A stretch of 64,000 nt of DNA, taken from NCBI GenBank assembly GCA_002709645.1, contig PAQG01000006.1:37982-101981 (forward strand), read 5' to 3'. The position numbers and the translations under genes are program-made. Origin of the DNA: Acidimicrobiaceae bacterium. GTDB taxonomy: Bacteria > Actinomycetota > Acidimicrobiia > Acidimicrobiales > UBA8592. Below, piece after piece: positions 39,294 through 49,128 of this stretch. The stretch's first letter is position 1, and each line of letters begins with the position of its first letter. The notes under the pieces were generated by a model, which was not told the DNA's origin, ran no database searches, and was given only the letters and a program-made list of their open reading frames with translations.

Positions 39294-41846
39294 ATGGCAT
39301 TATCTGAACCATCTATAAAGAAAGAAAACCAAACTGAAGGGGCAGAATCTGACCAGCTCAACGAAATTGAGAACGGGAATGTTCAGCCCATAGCCGAAGT
39401 AGCAGAAGACAAAGAATCACCTGCGTCGCAGAGTCAAAATAGCGCTACTCTTCCCCAGAATACTGGCATGCGTGTCCGCAAAAGAAACGGGGACCTTGAA
39501 CAAGTAGACGTAAACAAAATAGTTAACGCAGTAGCCCGATGCGCAGAAGGGCTGAAAGGGGTAGACCCTATGCGTGTAGCGACAAGAACAATATCGGCGC
39601 TCGCAGATGGCTCTACCACCCGTGAACTTGATGAACTTTCAATAAGAACAGCAGCGGGATTAATCGTTGAAGAACCTCGATACTCTCGACTAGCGGGACG
39701 ATTGTTAGCTACATATATTGATAAAGAGGTAAGAAACCAAAACATACCCTGGTTTACTGAATCTGTTACGAGAGGACACGAACTAGGTGTAATTGGTGAT
39801 AATGCTCTAAATTTTGTGTTAGATAATGCTTCAACATTAAACGCCGCTATCAACTCTGATCGCGATAGAAACTTTGAATTTTTTGGCCTCCGCACTGTAT
39901 ATGACAGGTATCTTCTCCGCCACCCAGAGACACGAGAAGTCATAGAAACTCCTCAGTACTTTTTCTTGAGAGTAGCCTGTGGACTCTCACAGGATGTTAA
40001 TGAGGCTGTCGCTTTCTATGATCTAATGTCATCTTTGGCCTACCTTCCCTCAAGCCCCACTCTTTTCAATTCAGGCACAACCCACCAACAACTCTCGAGT
40101 TGCTACCTACTTGACTCTCCTGAAGATTCACTAGAGGGTATTTACAAGCGCTACACCGACATCGCTCAACTCTCTAAATTCGCAGGAGGAATTGGCGTTG
40201 CTTGGCATCGCATCAGAAGCAAGGGAAGTCTAATCCAAGGTACTAATGGCCTTTCAAATGGCATAGTCCCTTGGCTCAAAACCCTTGATAGCTCTGTAGC
40301 TGCAGTAAATCAAGGTGGCCGTCGCAAGGGCGCTGCTTGTATCTATCTTGAAACTTGGCATGACGACGTTGAAGAGTTTCTTGAATTAAAACAAAATACA
40401 GGTGACCATGCACGACGGACCCACAATCTAAATATTGCTAACTGGGTTCCAGATTTATTCATGGAGAGAGTTGAAAATAATTGGAAGTGGAGTTTGTTTG
40501 ACCCGAAAAGAGTTCCTCACCTAACAGACCTTTTCGGGGAAGAATTTGAAAAAGCATACATAGAAGCAGAAGAAGCAGAGTTATACGAACGCCAAGTTGA
40601 TGCTCGTGAACTCTATTCAAAGATGATGAGAACTCTCGCAGAGACTGGAAATGGTTGGATGACTTTCAAGGATTCATCTAACCTCAAATGCAACCAAACT
40701 TCAAACTTGAGAAAGGACAACGAGAGAAACGGAGAGACACGCGTTGTCCATTTATCTAATCTATGTACTGAGATAATTGAAGTAACGAACCAGTCCGAAA
40801 CAGCTGTCTGTAATCTAGGGTCGCTAAATCTTGGATCCTTCGTAGCTGAACAAGAAACGCCTGCTTTTGATTTTGAAGAACTCGGGAAAACAGTACGACA
40901 AGTAGTTCCTTTTCTAGACCGAGTAATTGATATTAATTTCTACCCAATTAATGAGGCCGGCAACTCAAATAACCAGTGGCGACCAGTAGGTCTAGGAATG
41001 ATGGGATTACAAGACGTCTTCTTTAAGATGCAAATCCCATTTGACTCAGAAGAGGCGAGAACAATTTCTTCAAAAATAAGCGAAGAGATTTACTATAACG
41101 CTCTTTGGGCATCTACCGAACTAGCAGAACTAAATGGTCCCCATGAAACGTATCCTCTAACAAGAGCAGCCCAGGGTGATCTTCAATTTGACCTTTGGGA
41201 TGTAAAGCCTTCTAATACGGAAAGGTGGCAAGAACTTCGCAGCAAGATTTCTGAACATGGTTTAAGGAATTCTTTAATGATTGCTATTGCCCCCACTGCA
41301 ACAATTGCCTCAATAGCAGGCTGTTACGAATGTATTGAACCACAGGTTTCTAATCTTTTTAAACGTGAAACTCTCTCTGGGGAGTTCATGCAAATAAATA
41401 AATACCTAGTTAAAGAACTTCAAGAAAGAGACCTTTGGGACGAAGAAATGCGAACCGAATTGATTCGGAATGAAGGGTCGGTGCAGGATGTAGACCGTAT
41501 CCCAGAGGATCTAAAAGAAATCTACCGAACAGCATGGGAACTCCCCATGAAATCTCTAATTGAAATGGCAGCAGACCGAGGTGCCTACATCGATCAAAGC
41601 CAATCCCTAAACCTCTTTATGGAGTCTCCAAACATAGGCAAGCTCAGCTCAATGTACATGTACGCTTGGAAACAAGGTCTTAAGACTACTTACTATCTCC
41701 GGTCACGGCCTGCGACAAGAATAAACCAAACAACGGTGAGTTCAAATAAACCAAGCCCTGACGGTGGAGAGAAACAGGGATTCATGGACGACGATGCACT
41801 TGCCTGCTCTCTTGAAAATCCAGAATCTTGCGAGTCTTGCCAATAA
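39294..41846 (+). CDS. nrdA: Class I ribonucleoside-diphosphate reductase, alpha subunit
   Basis: Large subunit (850 residues) reducing ribonucleotides to deoxyribonucleotides. An acidic, low-complexity N-terminal tail of about 60 residues precedes an ATP-cone (VRKRNGDLEQVDVNKIVNAVAR and the following AALDG-like segment). Catalytic residues include the Cys in QLSSCYLLDSPEDS, VVHLSNLCTEIIEVTNQSETAVCNLGSLNLGSF and the C-terminal redox pair CESC. The ORF track begins at a TTG upstream; ATG 39294 with GAGGAGAG is the better start. One ATP-cone suggests dATP feedback control. The beta subunit follows 21 bases on. Confidence 0.95.
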   Translation: MALSEPSIKKENQTEGAESDQLNEIENGNVQPIAEVAEDKESPASQSQNSATLPQNTGMRVRKRNGDLEQVDVNKIVNAVARCAEGLKGVDPMRVATRTISALADGSTTRELDELSIRTAAGLIVEEPRYSRLAGRLLATYIDKEVRNQNIPWFTESVTRGHELGVIGDNALNFVLDNASTLNAAINSDRDRNFEFFGLRTVYDRYLLRHPETREVIETPQYFFLRVACGLSQDVNEAVAFYDLMSSLAYLPSSPTLFNSGTTHQQLSSCYLLDSPEDSLEGIYKRYTDIAQLSKFAGGIGVAWHRIRSKGSLIQGTNGLSNGIVPWLKTLDSSVAAVNQGGRRKGAACIYLETWHDDVEEFLELKQNTGDHARRTHNLNIANWVPDLFMERVENNWKWSLFDPKRVPHLTDLFGEEFEKAYIEAEEAELYERQVDARELYSKMMRTLAETGNGWMTFKDSSNLKCNQTSNLRKDNERNGETRVVHLSNLCTEIIEVTNQSETAVCNLGSLNLGSFVAEQETPAFDFEELGKTVRQVVPFLDRVIDINFYPINEAGNSNNQWRPVGLGMMGLQDVFFKMQIPFDSEEARTISSKISEEIYYNALWASTELAELNGPHETYPLTRAAQGDLQFDLWDVKPSNTERWQELRSKISEHGLRNSLMIAIAPTATIASIAGCYECIEPQVSNLFKRETLSGEFMQINKYLVKELQERDLWDEEMRTELIRNEGSVQDVDRIPEDLKEIYRTAWELPMKSLIEMAADRGAYIDQSQSLNLFMESPNIGKLSSMYMYAWKQGLKTTYYLRSRPATRINQTTVSSNKPSPDGGEKQGFMDDDALACSLENPESCESCQ

Positions 41847-41867
41847 GCGAAAAGGAAACACTACATA

Positions 41868-42962
41868 ATGGCCCTAGCCGACGAGAATAACTACGCACTT
41901 ACCTCAGATGATCTGAGTATTGACGAGGGGATGAGTGCTGCAGAAAATCCAGCGAGAAGACCGGATAACATACTTGACCCTGGATTTGACCTGACTCTAC
42001 GACCAATGAAATATCAAATCTTCTTTGACATGTACAAGGATGCTATAAAAAATACATGGACTGTTGACGAAATAGACTTCGCCGATGACCATGTAGACCT
42101 GAGGAGTATGTCTCCAGCCGAGAAACACCTTATAAGCCGCCTAGTCGCTTTCTTTGCTACTGGAGACTCAATAGTCTCAAACAACTTAGTCTTAAACCTT
42201 TATAAACATATAAATGCTCCTGAAGCAAGAATGTACCTAAGTAGGCAACTTTACGAAGAAGCACTTCATGTTCAGTTCTACCTGACACTTCTAGATTCAT
42301 ACATCCCAGACATGAAAGAGCGCGAAGAAGCTTTTGCTGCAATACATAACATCCCATCGATACGACAGAAAGGCGAATTCTGCTTTAAGTGGATGGGAAC
42401 GATGGATTCAGTCGATGAATTAAAAACAGAAGAAGACCAAAGAACATTTCTAAGAAATCTCATTTGTTTCGCTGCCTGCATAGAAGGCCTTTTCTTCTTT
42501 GCTGCTTTCGCATACGTATATTTCCTAAGGAGTAAAGGGCTCTTAAATGGACTAGCAGCAGGAACCAACTGGGTCTTCAGAGATGAAAGCGCTCATATGA
42601 ACTTCGCTTTTTCAGTGGTTGAAACTGTTCGACAGGAACAACCTGAGCTATGGACAGCTGAATTAACGAATGATATCAAGGAGATGCTTAGCGAAGCTGT
42701 TGAGTGTGAAATGCGTTTCGCAGATGATGTTCTTGGGGGTGGGATTAATGGTATGAGCCTTTCTGACACTCGTGAGTATCTGCAATTTGTAGCTGACCAG
42801 CGGCTAATGCAACTCGGCATAGAACCAATCTATAATTCAAAAAACCCCTTTGACTTTATGGCATTACAAGATGTTCAAGAACTTACCAATTTCTTCGAAA
42901 AAACGGTAACCGCATATCAAGTAGGCGTTGAGGGCGAAGTAGCCTTTGACGAAGAATTCTAG
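41868..42962 (+). CDS. nrdB: Class I ribonucleoside-diphosphate reductase, beta subunit
   Basis: Ferritin-like radical-generating subunit of 364 residues. Metal ligands are expected in FFATGDSIVSNNL (first carboxylate), RQLYEEALHVQFY (Glu and His), the middle CFAACIEGLFFFAAF (Glu) and RDESAHMNFAF (Glu and His). A tyrosine sits four residues after the first His (H-V-Q-F-Y), matching the radical Tyr122 position of E. coli. The N-terminal 40 residues are flexible and acidic and the C-terminus VEGEVAFDEEF ends in acidic residues that dock on the alpha subunit. A strong terminator follows. Confidence 0.95.
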   Translation: MALADENNYALTSDDLSIDEGMSAAENPARRPDNILDPGFDLTLRPMKYQIFFDMYKDAIKNTWTVDEIDFADDHVDLRSMSPAEKHLISRLVAFFATGDSIVSNNLVLNLYKHINAPEARMYLSRQLYEEALHVQFYLTLLDSYIPDMKEREEAFAAIHNIPSIRQKGEFCFKWMGTMDSVDELKTEEDQRTFLRNLICFAACIEGLFFFAAFAYVYFLRSKGLLNGLAAGTNWVFRDESAHMNFAFSVVETVRQEQPELWTAELTNDIKEMLSEAVECEMRFADDVLGGGINGMSLSDTREYLQFVADQRLMQLGIEPIYNSKNPFDFMALQDVQELTNFFEKTVTAYQVGVEGEVAFDEEF

Positions 42963-42990
42963 TTCTCCAGTCCCCCAACTGGACCTAGCC

Positions 42991-43024
42991 AAGCCCAGTG
43001 CGAAAGCACTGGGCTTGAGCTATT
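42991..43024. terminator. Intrinsic terminator, probably bidirectional, between nrdB and meaB
   Basis: AAGCCCAGTGC-GAAA-GCACTGGGCTT is a perfect 11-bp stem with a GAAA tetraloop, followed on the plus strand by GAGCTATTTT. It lies between the convergent nrdB and meaB genes and can stop both transcripts. The minus strand has no obvious U-run, so it acts mainly for nrdB. Confidence 0.85.
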
Positions 43025-43025
43025 T

Positions 43026-44012
43026 TCACTCTTCTTTTCTAAACAGTTGGATAATCCTTTCTGCAGCCTGAAACGGAGAAAGCCCATCATTTAAAATTTC
43101 TTCCTCTATCTCTAGAACAATGGAGGCAATTTCTGGCTTTTCTTTCAGATTATTGATCAATTGGTCTTCAACCAATGCCCACATCCACCGGATTTGCTGA
43201 CGAGAACGACGCTTCTCCCAATTACCATTTCCTAGCATATGATCTTGGTAAATATCGATCTGCTCCCAAATAGCTGGGATACCTTGCCCTGTAAGACCAG
43301 AACACGTAACAACCGGTGGATTCCATTCAGTATTTGCTGAACTAAGAAGTGTCATTGCTGACTGATAATCACGAGCAGACTGTCTTGCACGCAATTCATT
43401 TTCCCCATCAGCCTTATTCACCGCAACTAAATCAGCTAACTCCAAAACACCTTTTTTTATTCCTTGAAGGGAATCTCCAGACCCTGGAAGAAGTAACACT
43501 AAAAAGAAATCAACCATCTCTGAAACAATCGCTTCGCTTTGGCCAACTCCTACTGTTTCAATGAGAACGACATCAAAACCTGCTGCTTCAAGCACCAGTA
43601 TTGTTTCCCTAGTTCCTTTTGCTACTCCTCCTAGAACTCCAGAAGAAGGTGAAGGTCTAATGAAAGCATTTGGATTGCTTGAGAGTCGATCCATTCTAGT
43701 TTTATCTCCAAGTATTGAACCGCCAGAGATAGAACTTGAAGGGTCAACGGCAAGGACCGCAACTTTATGACCCAACTCAGTCAGATACGTTCCGAATTCA
43801 TCAACAAATGTACTTTTCCCCACACCGGGAGAACCAGTAATTCCTATCCGACGAGAACCTCCAGCATGCGAAGTGATACTTGCTAACAACTCACTCGCCT
43901 TATCCCTATCATCTGGGGTAGAACTCTCAACAAGTGTGATCGCTTTAGCCAGCCATGTCCTGTCACCTGAAAGGACACCGGCGATAACCAGTTCCAATTC
44001 AGAAGTCTCCAT
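43026..44012 (-). CDS. meaB: Methylmalonyl-CoA mutase-associated GTPase MeaB/ArgK
   Basis: G3E-family GTPase of 328 residues that protects and reloads adenosylcobalamin on methylmalonyl-CoA mutase. The P-loop is ITGSPGVGKSTF, the Walker B-type ETVGVGQSE, the G4 motif NKADGE and a Mg-contact DPSS(S)ISGGSILGDKTRM are all in the expected order. A C-terminal dimerisation region (KRRSRQQIRWMWALVEDQL) follows. It is the last gene of the mutA-mutB-meaB operon, starting six bases after the mutB stop. Confidence 0.95.
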   Translation of the reverse strand: METSELELVIAGVLSGDRTWLAKAITLVESSTPDDRDKASELLASITSHAGGSRRIGITGSPGVGKSTFVDEFGTYLTELGHKVAVLAVDPSSSISGGSILGDKTRMDRLSSNPNAFIRPSPSSGVLGGVAKGTRETILVLEAAGFDVVLIETVGVGQSEAIVSEMVDFFLVLLLPGSGDSLQGIKKGVLELADLVAVNKADGENELRARQSARDYQSAMTLLSSANTEWNPPVVTCSGLTGQGIPAIWEQIDIYQDHMLGNGNWEKRRSRQQIRWMWALVEDQLINNLKEKPEIASIVLEIEEEILNDGLSPFQAAERIIQLFRKEE

Positions 44013-44017
44013 AGTAA

Positions 44018-46189
44018 TTAACCGATCTTATTGAGAAGCTCTATAGCAGCCGCAGATATCACAGTACCAGGTGGGTATATCGCTGAAGCGCCCGCATCGT
44101 ATAACGCCTCAAAGTCTTGAGGAGGAACAACTCCACCAACAACAATTAGGATGTCCTCTCTCCCCAACTCTGATAAAGCATCTTTAAGTTGCGGAACGAG
44201 AGCTAAATGTCCAGCCGCTAAAGATGATACTCCTACTACATGCACATCCGCTTCAACGGCTTGTTTAGCAGCTTCTTTTGGGGTTTGGAACAATGGCCCT
44301 ATATCAACGTCAAAACCAAGATCTGCGAAAGCAGTAGCAATGACTTTTTGGCCTCTATCATGCCCATCCTGGCCTACTTTCGCTACAAGTATTCTTGGAC
44401 GACGCCCATTTTGCTTCTCAAACCTTTCAGTTTCTACTCGAACCGATTCGATTTGCTCGTTTTCTTCTCCCACTTCGCTTTTATACACTCCCGAAATAAT
44501 TTGTATTTGCGATCTATGACGACCATACACCTTTTCTAGCGCATCACTGATCTCTCCGACAGTTGCAAATTGTCTAGCAGCATTAATAGATAGCTCAAGA
44601 AGGTTTCCATTTCCAGAAGCTCCATTTGTTAAATGCTCGAGAGCAGCGTCACATGCCTCTTGATCTCGACTCTGCCGTAAGTCTACTAGTTGCCGAATTT
44701 GAGCAGCTTGAACCTCATGATTATCAACTTGAAGAATATCCACCTCATCTTCTTGGTCTAAACGGAACTTGTTCACGCCTATGACTGGCTGAGTCCCTGA
44801 ATCAATTCTAGCTTGAGTCCTCGCTGCCGCTTCTTCAATTCGAAGTTTTGGAATTCCTAATTCAATAGCTTTTGCCATCCCTCCTGCTTCTTCAATTTCA
44901 TTAATGTGCTCCCAAGATCGGCGCGCTAGGTCATGAGTTAAGCGTTCAACGTAGTATGAGCCTCCCCATGGATCTACAACACGACAGGTTCCAGATTCGT
45001 GTTGTAAGAAAAGTTGAGTATTCCGTGCAATACGAGCACTGAAATCTGATGGCAATGCCAATGCCTCATCAAAGGAATTTGTATGAAGTGATTGTGTATG
45101 TCCTTGTGTCGCAGCCATCGCTTCAACACATGTTCGCACGATATTTGTGTACACATCCTGAGCGGTGAGGCTCCATCCAGATGTCTGACTATGCGTTCTT
45201 AATGACAGTGATTTGGGATTTTGAGGATTGAATTGGCGAACTAATTTTGCCCATAACAAACGTGCAGCTCTTAATTTTGCAACTTCCATAAAGAAATTCA
45301 TTCCGATACACCAAAAGAAACTAAGCCGAGGAGCAAATTGGTCAATATCCAACCCTGCTCCTAAACCAGCACGGATATATTCGACTCCATCTGCAAGGGT
45401 GTACGCCATCTCAAGGTCAAGAGTGGCTCCCGCTTCTTGCATGTGATAGCCAGAAATTGAGATTGAGTTGAATCTTGGCATTTCTTTTGAAGTAAATGAA
45501 ATAATGTCAGAAATTATTCTCATTGAGGGCTTAGGTGGGTAAATAAATGTATTCCTCACCATGAATTCTTTCAAGATATCATTTTGGATCGTTCCAGCTA
45601 GTTGTTTTGGGGCTACTCCCTGTTCTTCTGCAGCGAGTACATAGAGAGCGAGTATTGGTAACACTGCCCCATTCATGGTCATTGAAACACTCATTTTGTC
45701 TAGCGGTATTCCATCAAACAACTGACGCATATCAATTATTGAGTCAATAGCTACTCCTGCCATCCCAACATCACCAGATACCCTTGGATTATCTGAGTCG
45801 TACCCTCGGTGAGTAGGCAGATCAAATGCAACTGAGAGACCTTTTTGCCCTGCAGCAAGATTTCTTCTGTAAAAGGCATTCGACTCTGCTGCCGTGGAGA
45901 ATCCGGCATATTGTCTTATCGTCCAGGGCTGATTGACGTACATGGTTGGATACGGACCTCTAAGGTACGGAGGAAAGCCAGAATAGGTATCTAGAAAATC
46001 AAGATTGGCTACATCTTCCTGGCCATAAATTGGATGCACTGGTATCCCCTCAGGAGTAAGCCAGTCACTTTCTTCATTAGTGGCATTTGAGAATTCACTG
46101 AAATCAGAAAACCAATTTTCTCTATCTATTTTATTGATGTTTTTTTCTAACCCAAGAGGTACCGAGCCAAAGTCAGGAATCATTGTCAT
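44018..46189 (-). CDS. mutB: Methylmalonyl-CoA mutase, large subunit
   Basis: Large subunit (723 residues from 46189) converting (R)-methylmalonyl-CoA to succinyl-CoA with adenosylcobalamin. The N-terminal substrate barrel shows [94 protein letters not shown], near-universal for MutB. The C-terminal B12 domain begins [18 protein letters not shown] with the lower-axial His in DGHDRG. The ORF track begins 22 codons earlier inside mutA; ATG 46189 with GGGAG just upstream overlaps the mutA stop. MutA partners it as a catalytically silent subunit. Confidence 0.95.
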   Translation of the reverse strand: MTMIPDFGSVPLGLEKNINKIDRENWFSDFSEFSNATNEESDWLTPEGIPVHPIYGQEDVANLDFLDTYSGFPPYLRGPYPTMYVNQPWTIRQYAGFSTAAESNAFYRRNLAAGQKGLSVAFDLPTHRGYDSDNPRVSGDVGMAGVAIDSIIDMRQLFDGIPLDKMSVSMTMNGAVLPILALYVLAAEEQGVAPKQLAGTIQNDILKEFMVRNTFIYPPKPSMRIISDIISFTSKEMPRFNSISISGYHMQEAGATLDLEMAYTLADGVEYIRAGLGAGLDIDQFAPRLSFFWCIGMNFFMEVAKLRAARLLWAKLVRQFNPQNPKSLSLRTHSQTSGWSLTAQDVYTNIVRTCVEAMAATQGHTQSLHTNSFDEALALPSDFSARIARNTQLFLQHESGTCRVVDPWGGSYYVERLTHDLARRSWEHINEIEEAGGMAKAIELGIPKLRIEEAAARTQARIDSGTQPVIGVNKFRLDQEDEVDILQVDNHEVQAAQIRQLVDLRQSRDQEACDAALEHLTNGASGNGNLLELSINAARQFATVGEISDALEKVYGRHRSQIQIISGVYKSEVGEENEQIESVRVETERFEKQNGRRPRILVAKVGQDGHDRGQKVIATAFADLGFDVDIGPLFQTPKEAAKQAVEADVHVVGVSSLAAGHLALVPQLKDALSELGREDILIVVGGVVPPQDFEALYDAGASAIYPPGTVISAAAIELLNKIG

Positions 46190-47636
46190 TAACTCCCTCT
46201 TGGGAAGATAAATCAGAAATGCGAAAAGTTGATCTTGCTTGCATAGCCAACTCATCTGGCATTCTTAATGAATCGGGATAAGGATCTCTTTGTAACTCTG
46301 TTTTCTCTGGTTCAAGAAATTCGTTAACCCCTATAAGAACCCGTCCTTTGGTTTTAATTTGTTCTTTATATTGCTCACGATTCTCCAAAATTGAATTCTG
46401 GAAAGAACCGGAAATGATCTCCTGAATTATGCCACCATTTTTTTCAAGTAACTGAAATTTTTCCCAAGCCCTTTGAGCAATTTGATCCGTTAAAGACTCG
46501 ACGTACCATGAGCCACCTGCAGGGTCAATTACTTTATGGAGATTTGACTCTTCCATTAAAACAAGTTGCGTATTTCGAGCAAGCCTCATGCCGAAGTCAT
46601 CGGGAATACCAAAAGCACTGTCAAAGGGGGGAAGAGAGATAAAATCAGCCCCTCCTGTTGCTGCAGAAAAACAACCAACGGTTGTGCGAAGTAAATTTAT
46701 CCAAGGATCACTTTGCGAAATTAGAAATTGTGGAAATGAAGCTTGGGTCTTTAAGTTGACATGATCCACTCCGCAAACCTGACCTATCCGACTTATTAGG
46801 ATTCGCAATGCCCGAATTTTTGCAATATCGAAAAACTGGTCTGTTCCTATTGAAACCACAACATGAATCTGGCTAAAAGCTTCAGCAAGAGGCATACCTG
46901 CCCTATCCATATTTTGGAGATAACCAATTATAGAAGAAGAAATACCGGCTAATTCTGTTATTGGATCTGCTCCAGCTTCGGCATAAGATAAGCCATCCAC
47001 ACGGAAGGTTACTGCCTTCTGAAAATCTTGATGAACTCTCAGAGCCAGGCTCCCACCAGCATCTAGCTCACTTTTGATGCCAGTTGGGTCTTGACAATTT
47101 CTGAATAACTCACCTATTGGGTCAAGACTTAGTTCAAAGATAAAATCTTCAGCAACTTTGCCCTTTGATTCAATAAATTCAAGAAAGCTCTTAGCATTAC
47201 TCAAACTGTTAAATGAATTTGTTGGTGCGACACCGGCGATATTTAGCAGAACGCCGTCTAAGAGTTTCTCAAATGCATTTGAGTCAACTTCAGAAAGAAC
47301 TAATTCAATGCTATTAGTTCCTTTCTCTAAGTCATTCAGAATCGCTGCATTACTTTCTTCCAGTGAATTAACCCAATAACGTTGTCGGATATTCCACCCA
47401 GATAATTGGCCAGTAAGATTAGATGCTCGCCTATTTATTCCTTGAGTTGGGTAACTCAGATCTTCTATTTCGCCTTGGCGAATATACATAGGTTCCGTAC
47501 GAATTCCCGAGCCTAAATCTGTATAAAGCAACTCTTCGAATAGATTCTCTGTAACAACAGATTTAGCGGCATCTATCCAAGCATCATACGTTGGGAGATC
47601 AGCTCCGTCTAAAAAATTCATTACGTCGTCAGCCAT
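46173..47636 (-). CDS. mutA: Methylmalonyl-CoA mutase, small subunit (short, without B12-binding domain)
   Basis: Small subunit of the heterodimeric mutase, 487 residues. The barrel is recognisable ([19 protein letters not shown]-type segments, [59 protein letters not shown]). MutA proteins are usually about 615-640 residues with a degenerate B12 domain at the C-terminus; this one stops at the end of the barrel ([22 protein letters not shown]) and lacks that domain. It is otherwise structurally scaffold-like and inactive. It is the first gene of the operon and overlaps mutB by 17 bases (mutB ATG 46189). Confidence 0.9.
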   Translation of the reverse strand: MADDVMNFLDGADLPTYDAWIDAAKSVVTENLFEELLYTDLGSGIRTEPMYIRQGEIEDLSYPTQGINRRASNLTGQLSGWNIRQRYWVNSLEESNAAILNDLEKGTNSIELVLSEVDSNAFEKLLDGVLLNIAGVAPTNSFNSLSNAKSFLEFIESKGKVAEDFIFELSLDPIGELFRNCQDPTGIKSELDAGGSLALRVHQDFQKAVTFRVDGLSYAEAGADPITELAGISSSIIGYLQNMDRAGMPLAEAFSQIHVVVSIGTDQFFDIAKIRALRILISRIGQVCGVDHVNLKTQASFPQFLISQSDPWINLLRTTVGCFSAATGGADFISLPPFDSAFGIPDDFGMRLARNTQLVLMEESNLHKVIDPAGGSWYVESLTDQIAQRAWEKFQLLEKNGGIIQEIISGSFQNSILENREQYKEQIKTKGRVLIGVNEFLEPEKTELQRDPYPDSLRMPDELAMQARSTFRISDLSSQEGVNDNDS

Positions 47637-47725
47637 GTTTCTACCTTAGGCGTTTCTACATACTGAATGGCAACATTATTGTCATCGCTTGAACTTGTTC
47701 ATGGCTTTGCTTAGAAACAAATCGC

Positions 47726-47741
47726 TGTGACATTAACCACA
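47726..47741. promoter_or_regulatory. CRP-like operator between mutA and the cyclic-nucleotide-binding protein gene
   Basis: TGTGA-CATTAA-CCACA matches TGTGA-N6-TCACA at 9 of 10 positions, and the wider CTGTG-N8-CACAG is an inverted repeat. It lies in the 211-base divergent region, about 90 bases from mutA and about 110 from the small cNMP-binding gene, so it could act on either or both. The other site of the same type is at 900-915. Confidence 0.5.
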
Positions 47742-47847
47742 GTGACAAAAGACACGGCTCTTTCAAGAGCAACGGGTTCCAAATTGAGGCAAACTAGTCT
47801 TAGAGGTTCATCGCGTGATGAATTACCCCCCAAAGCAAGGAAATAAA

Positions 47848-48249
47848 ATGCCTAAGAAATTACCCCACCATCTCCAATATGCTGAGTTCGCTTTCGCTGC
47901 TACAGCTACTTCTGAAGAACTTCGTACTCTCTGTAGATTAACAACAAGAATTGATGTCAAAAAAGGAAGTGTCCTAATGCACCAAGGGGCCTTTGGCAAT
48001 GAAGTTCTACTTTTGGTTCACGGCCAGTTAGTTGTTGAGAAAAATGGCGAATTAATAGCTTCAGTTGCACCTGGTGCAGTTGTCGGAGAAAGGGCCGTCA
48101 TACTAAACGAGCCACGTGATGCCACTGTCCGAGCAGCGTATGATTCGACTATTCTCGCTATGTCTCGAAGCGAATTCAACACTCTTCTAGCTGAGTGTCC
48201 AAGTATTGCCAGAAACATTCTTGAAGAAGCACTTACCCGAGCCGGTTAG
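47848..48249 (+). CDS. Stand-alone cyclic nucleotide-binding domain protein
   Basis: A cNMP-binding fold of 133 residues without a DNA-binding helix-turn-helix. The barrel opens EELRTLCRLTTRIDVKKGSVLMHQGAFGNEVLLLVHGQLVVEKNGELIASVAPGAVVGERAVILNEPRDATVRAAYDSTIL; GERAVILNEPRDATV is the phosphate-binding cassette with the Glu and Arg that contact the nucleotide. It starts at ATG 47848 with AAGGAAA upstream, not at the ORF-track start. Without a wing it cannot be a CRP-type activator; it may regulate a partner by nucleotide binding. It has a CRP-like site upstream and is divergent from mutA. Confidence 0.85.
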   Translation: MPKKLPHHLQYAEFAFAATATSEELRTLCRLTTRIDVKKGSVLMHQGAFGNEVLLLVHGQLVVEKNGELIASVAPGAVVGERAVILNEPRDATVRAAYDSTILAMSRSEFNTLLAECPSIARNILEEALTRAG

Positions 48250-48309
48250 TGCATAGCTGGCACAGCAAAATCATTCGCTTCGTTTGATATTTGAAACCAT
48301 AATCATTTA

Positions 48310-49128
48310 ATGGAAAAACTGACAACGATGCTGGTTAGGAAATACAGAATCGTTAAGATTCGGCTTTACATGGGCTCCATAATCCCCATACTGCAACGCT
48401 TTCTCACTAGGATCTATCACAACTTTGTTAACTTCGGTTTAGGTAGGCGGATTAATTTCAGCGCCATACGAAAAGTTAATGTACCAACTATCGGCGGGCG
48501 CATCCTTTTAAATGCAATAGGCGGGGTTTTGATTTCAATTGGAGCGACGATGGTAATCTTGGCCAAGCTAGGGGCCACAACTACTGATGTTCTCCTCACT
48601 GGGATTAAGGAACAAACTGGGATTTCAATTGCTGGGGCATCATTTGGGTTTCTTGCTATTTTATTTGTCATTATGGCTGTAACTCGATCAGAAATTGGTC
48701 TGGGAACTGTAGTTGTGCCACTTTCGGTTTCCACAACATTTACATTTTCCTTTTTGATTATTCCAGAGCCGCATAATTTAAGTGCTCAATTGCTCTACTT
48801 CCCTACTGGGCTTGTGGTTATAGCGACTGGTGTAGGTATAGGAGCTAGCGCTGGGATTGGAATGGGTGCATACGAATCAATATGCCATCGGATATCAGAT
48901 ATTAATGGATGGCATCCGCAACTAGTTCGCCTTTTCTGGGAATTAATTGTTCTTGGGGTCGGAATCTCTCTTGGTGGAGCATTTGGCGTGGGTACCATAA
49001 TCGCAGCTATCGCTACTGGCTGGATATTGCAATATATGAATTCTGTAATCGGGGATTACCTACTTGGGCGTCGTATAAGAACAAATTGCGAACAACCATT
49101 AGCTCAAGGACATACCTATGAACTCTAA
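48310..49128 (+). CDS. YczE/YitT-like integral membrane protein
   Basis: A polytopic membrane protein of 272 residues with five to six membrane segments. The segment IGGVLISIGATMVILAKLGATTTDVLLTGIKEQTGISIAGASF and the later GLVVIATGVGIGASAGIGMGAYESICHRISDINGWHPQLVRLFWELIVLGVGISLGGAFGVGTIIAAIATGWIL resemble the YczE/YitT group of unknown or weakly known function. The N-terminal 40 residues are basic; the start could be here or the internal ATG near 48370. It overlaps the P450-ABC1 gene by 11 bases, implying coupled translation and a functional link. A transporter or flippase role is possible but not demonstrated. Confidence 0.72.
   Translation: MEKLTTMLVRKYRIVKIRLYMGSIIPILQRFLTRIYHNFVNFGLGRRINFSAIRKVNVPTIGGRILLNAIGGVLISIGATMVILAKLGATTTDVLLTGIKEQTGISIAGASFGFLAILFVIMAVTRSEIGLGTVVVPLSVSTTFTFSFLIIPEPHNLSAQLLYFPTGLVVIATGVGIGASAGIGMGAYESICHRISDINGWHPQLVRLFWELIVLGVGISLGGAFGVGTIIAAIATGWILQYMNSVIGDYLLGRRIRTNCEQPLAQGHTYEL

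Noticed and set aside
39434-39943. Minus-strand ORF of 169 residues
   Set aside because: Shadow of nrdA; composition rich in Ser/Arg and no family match.
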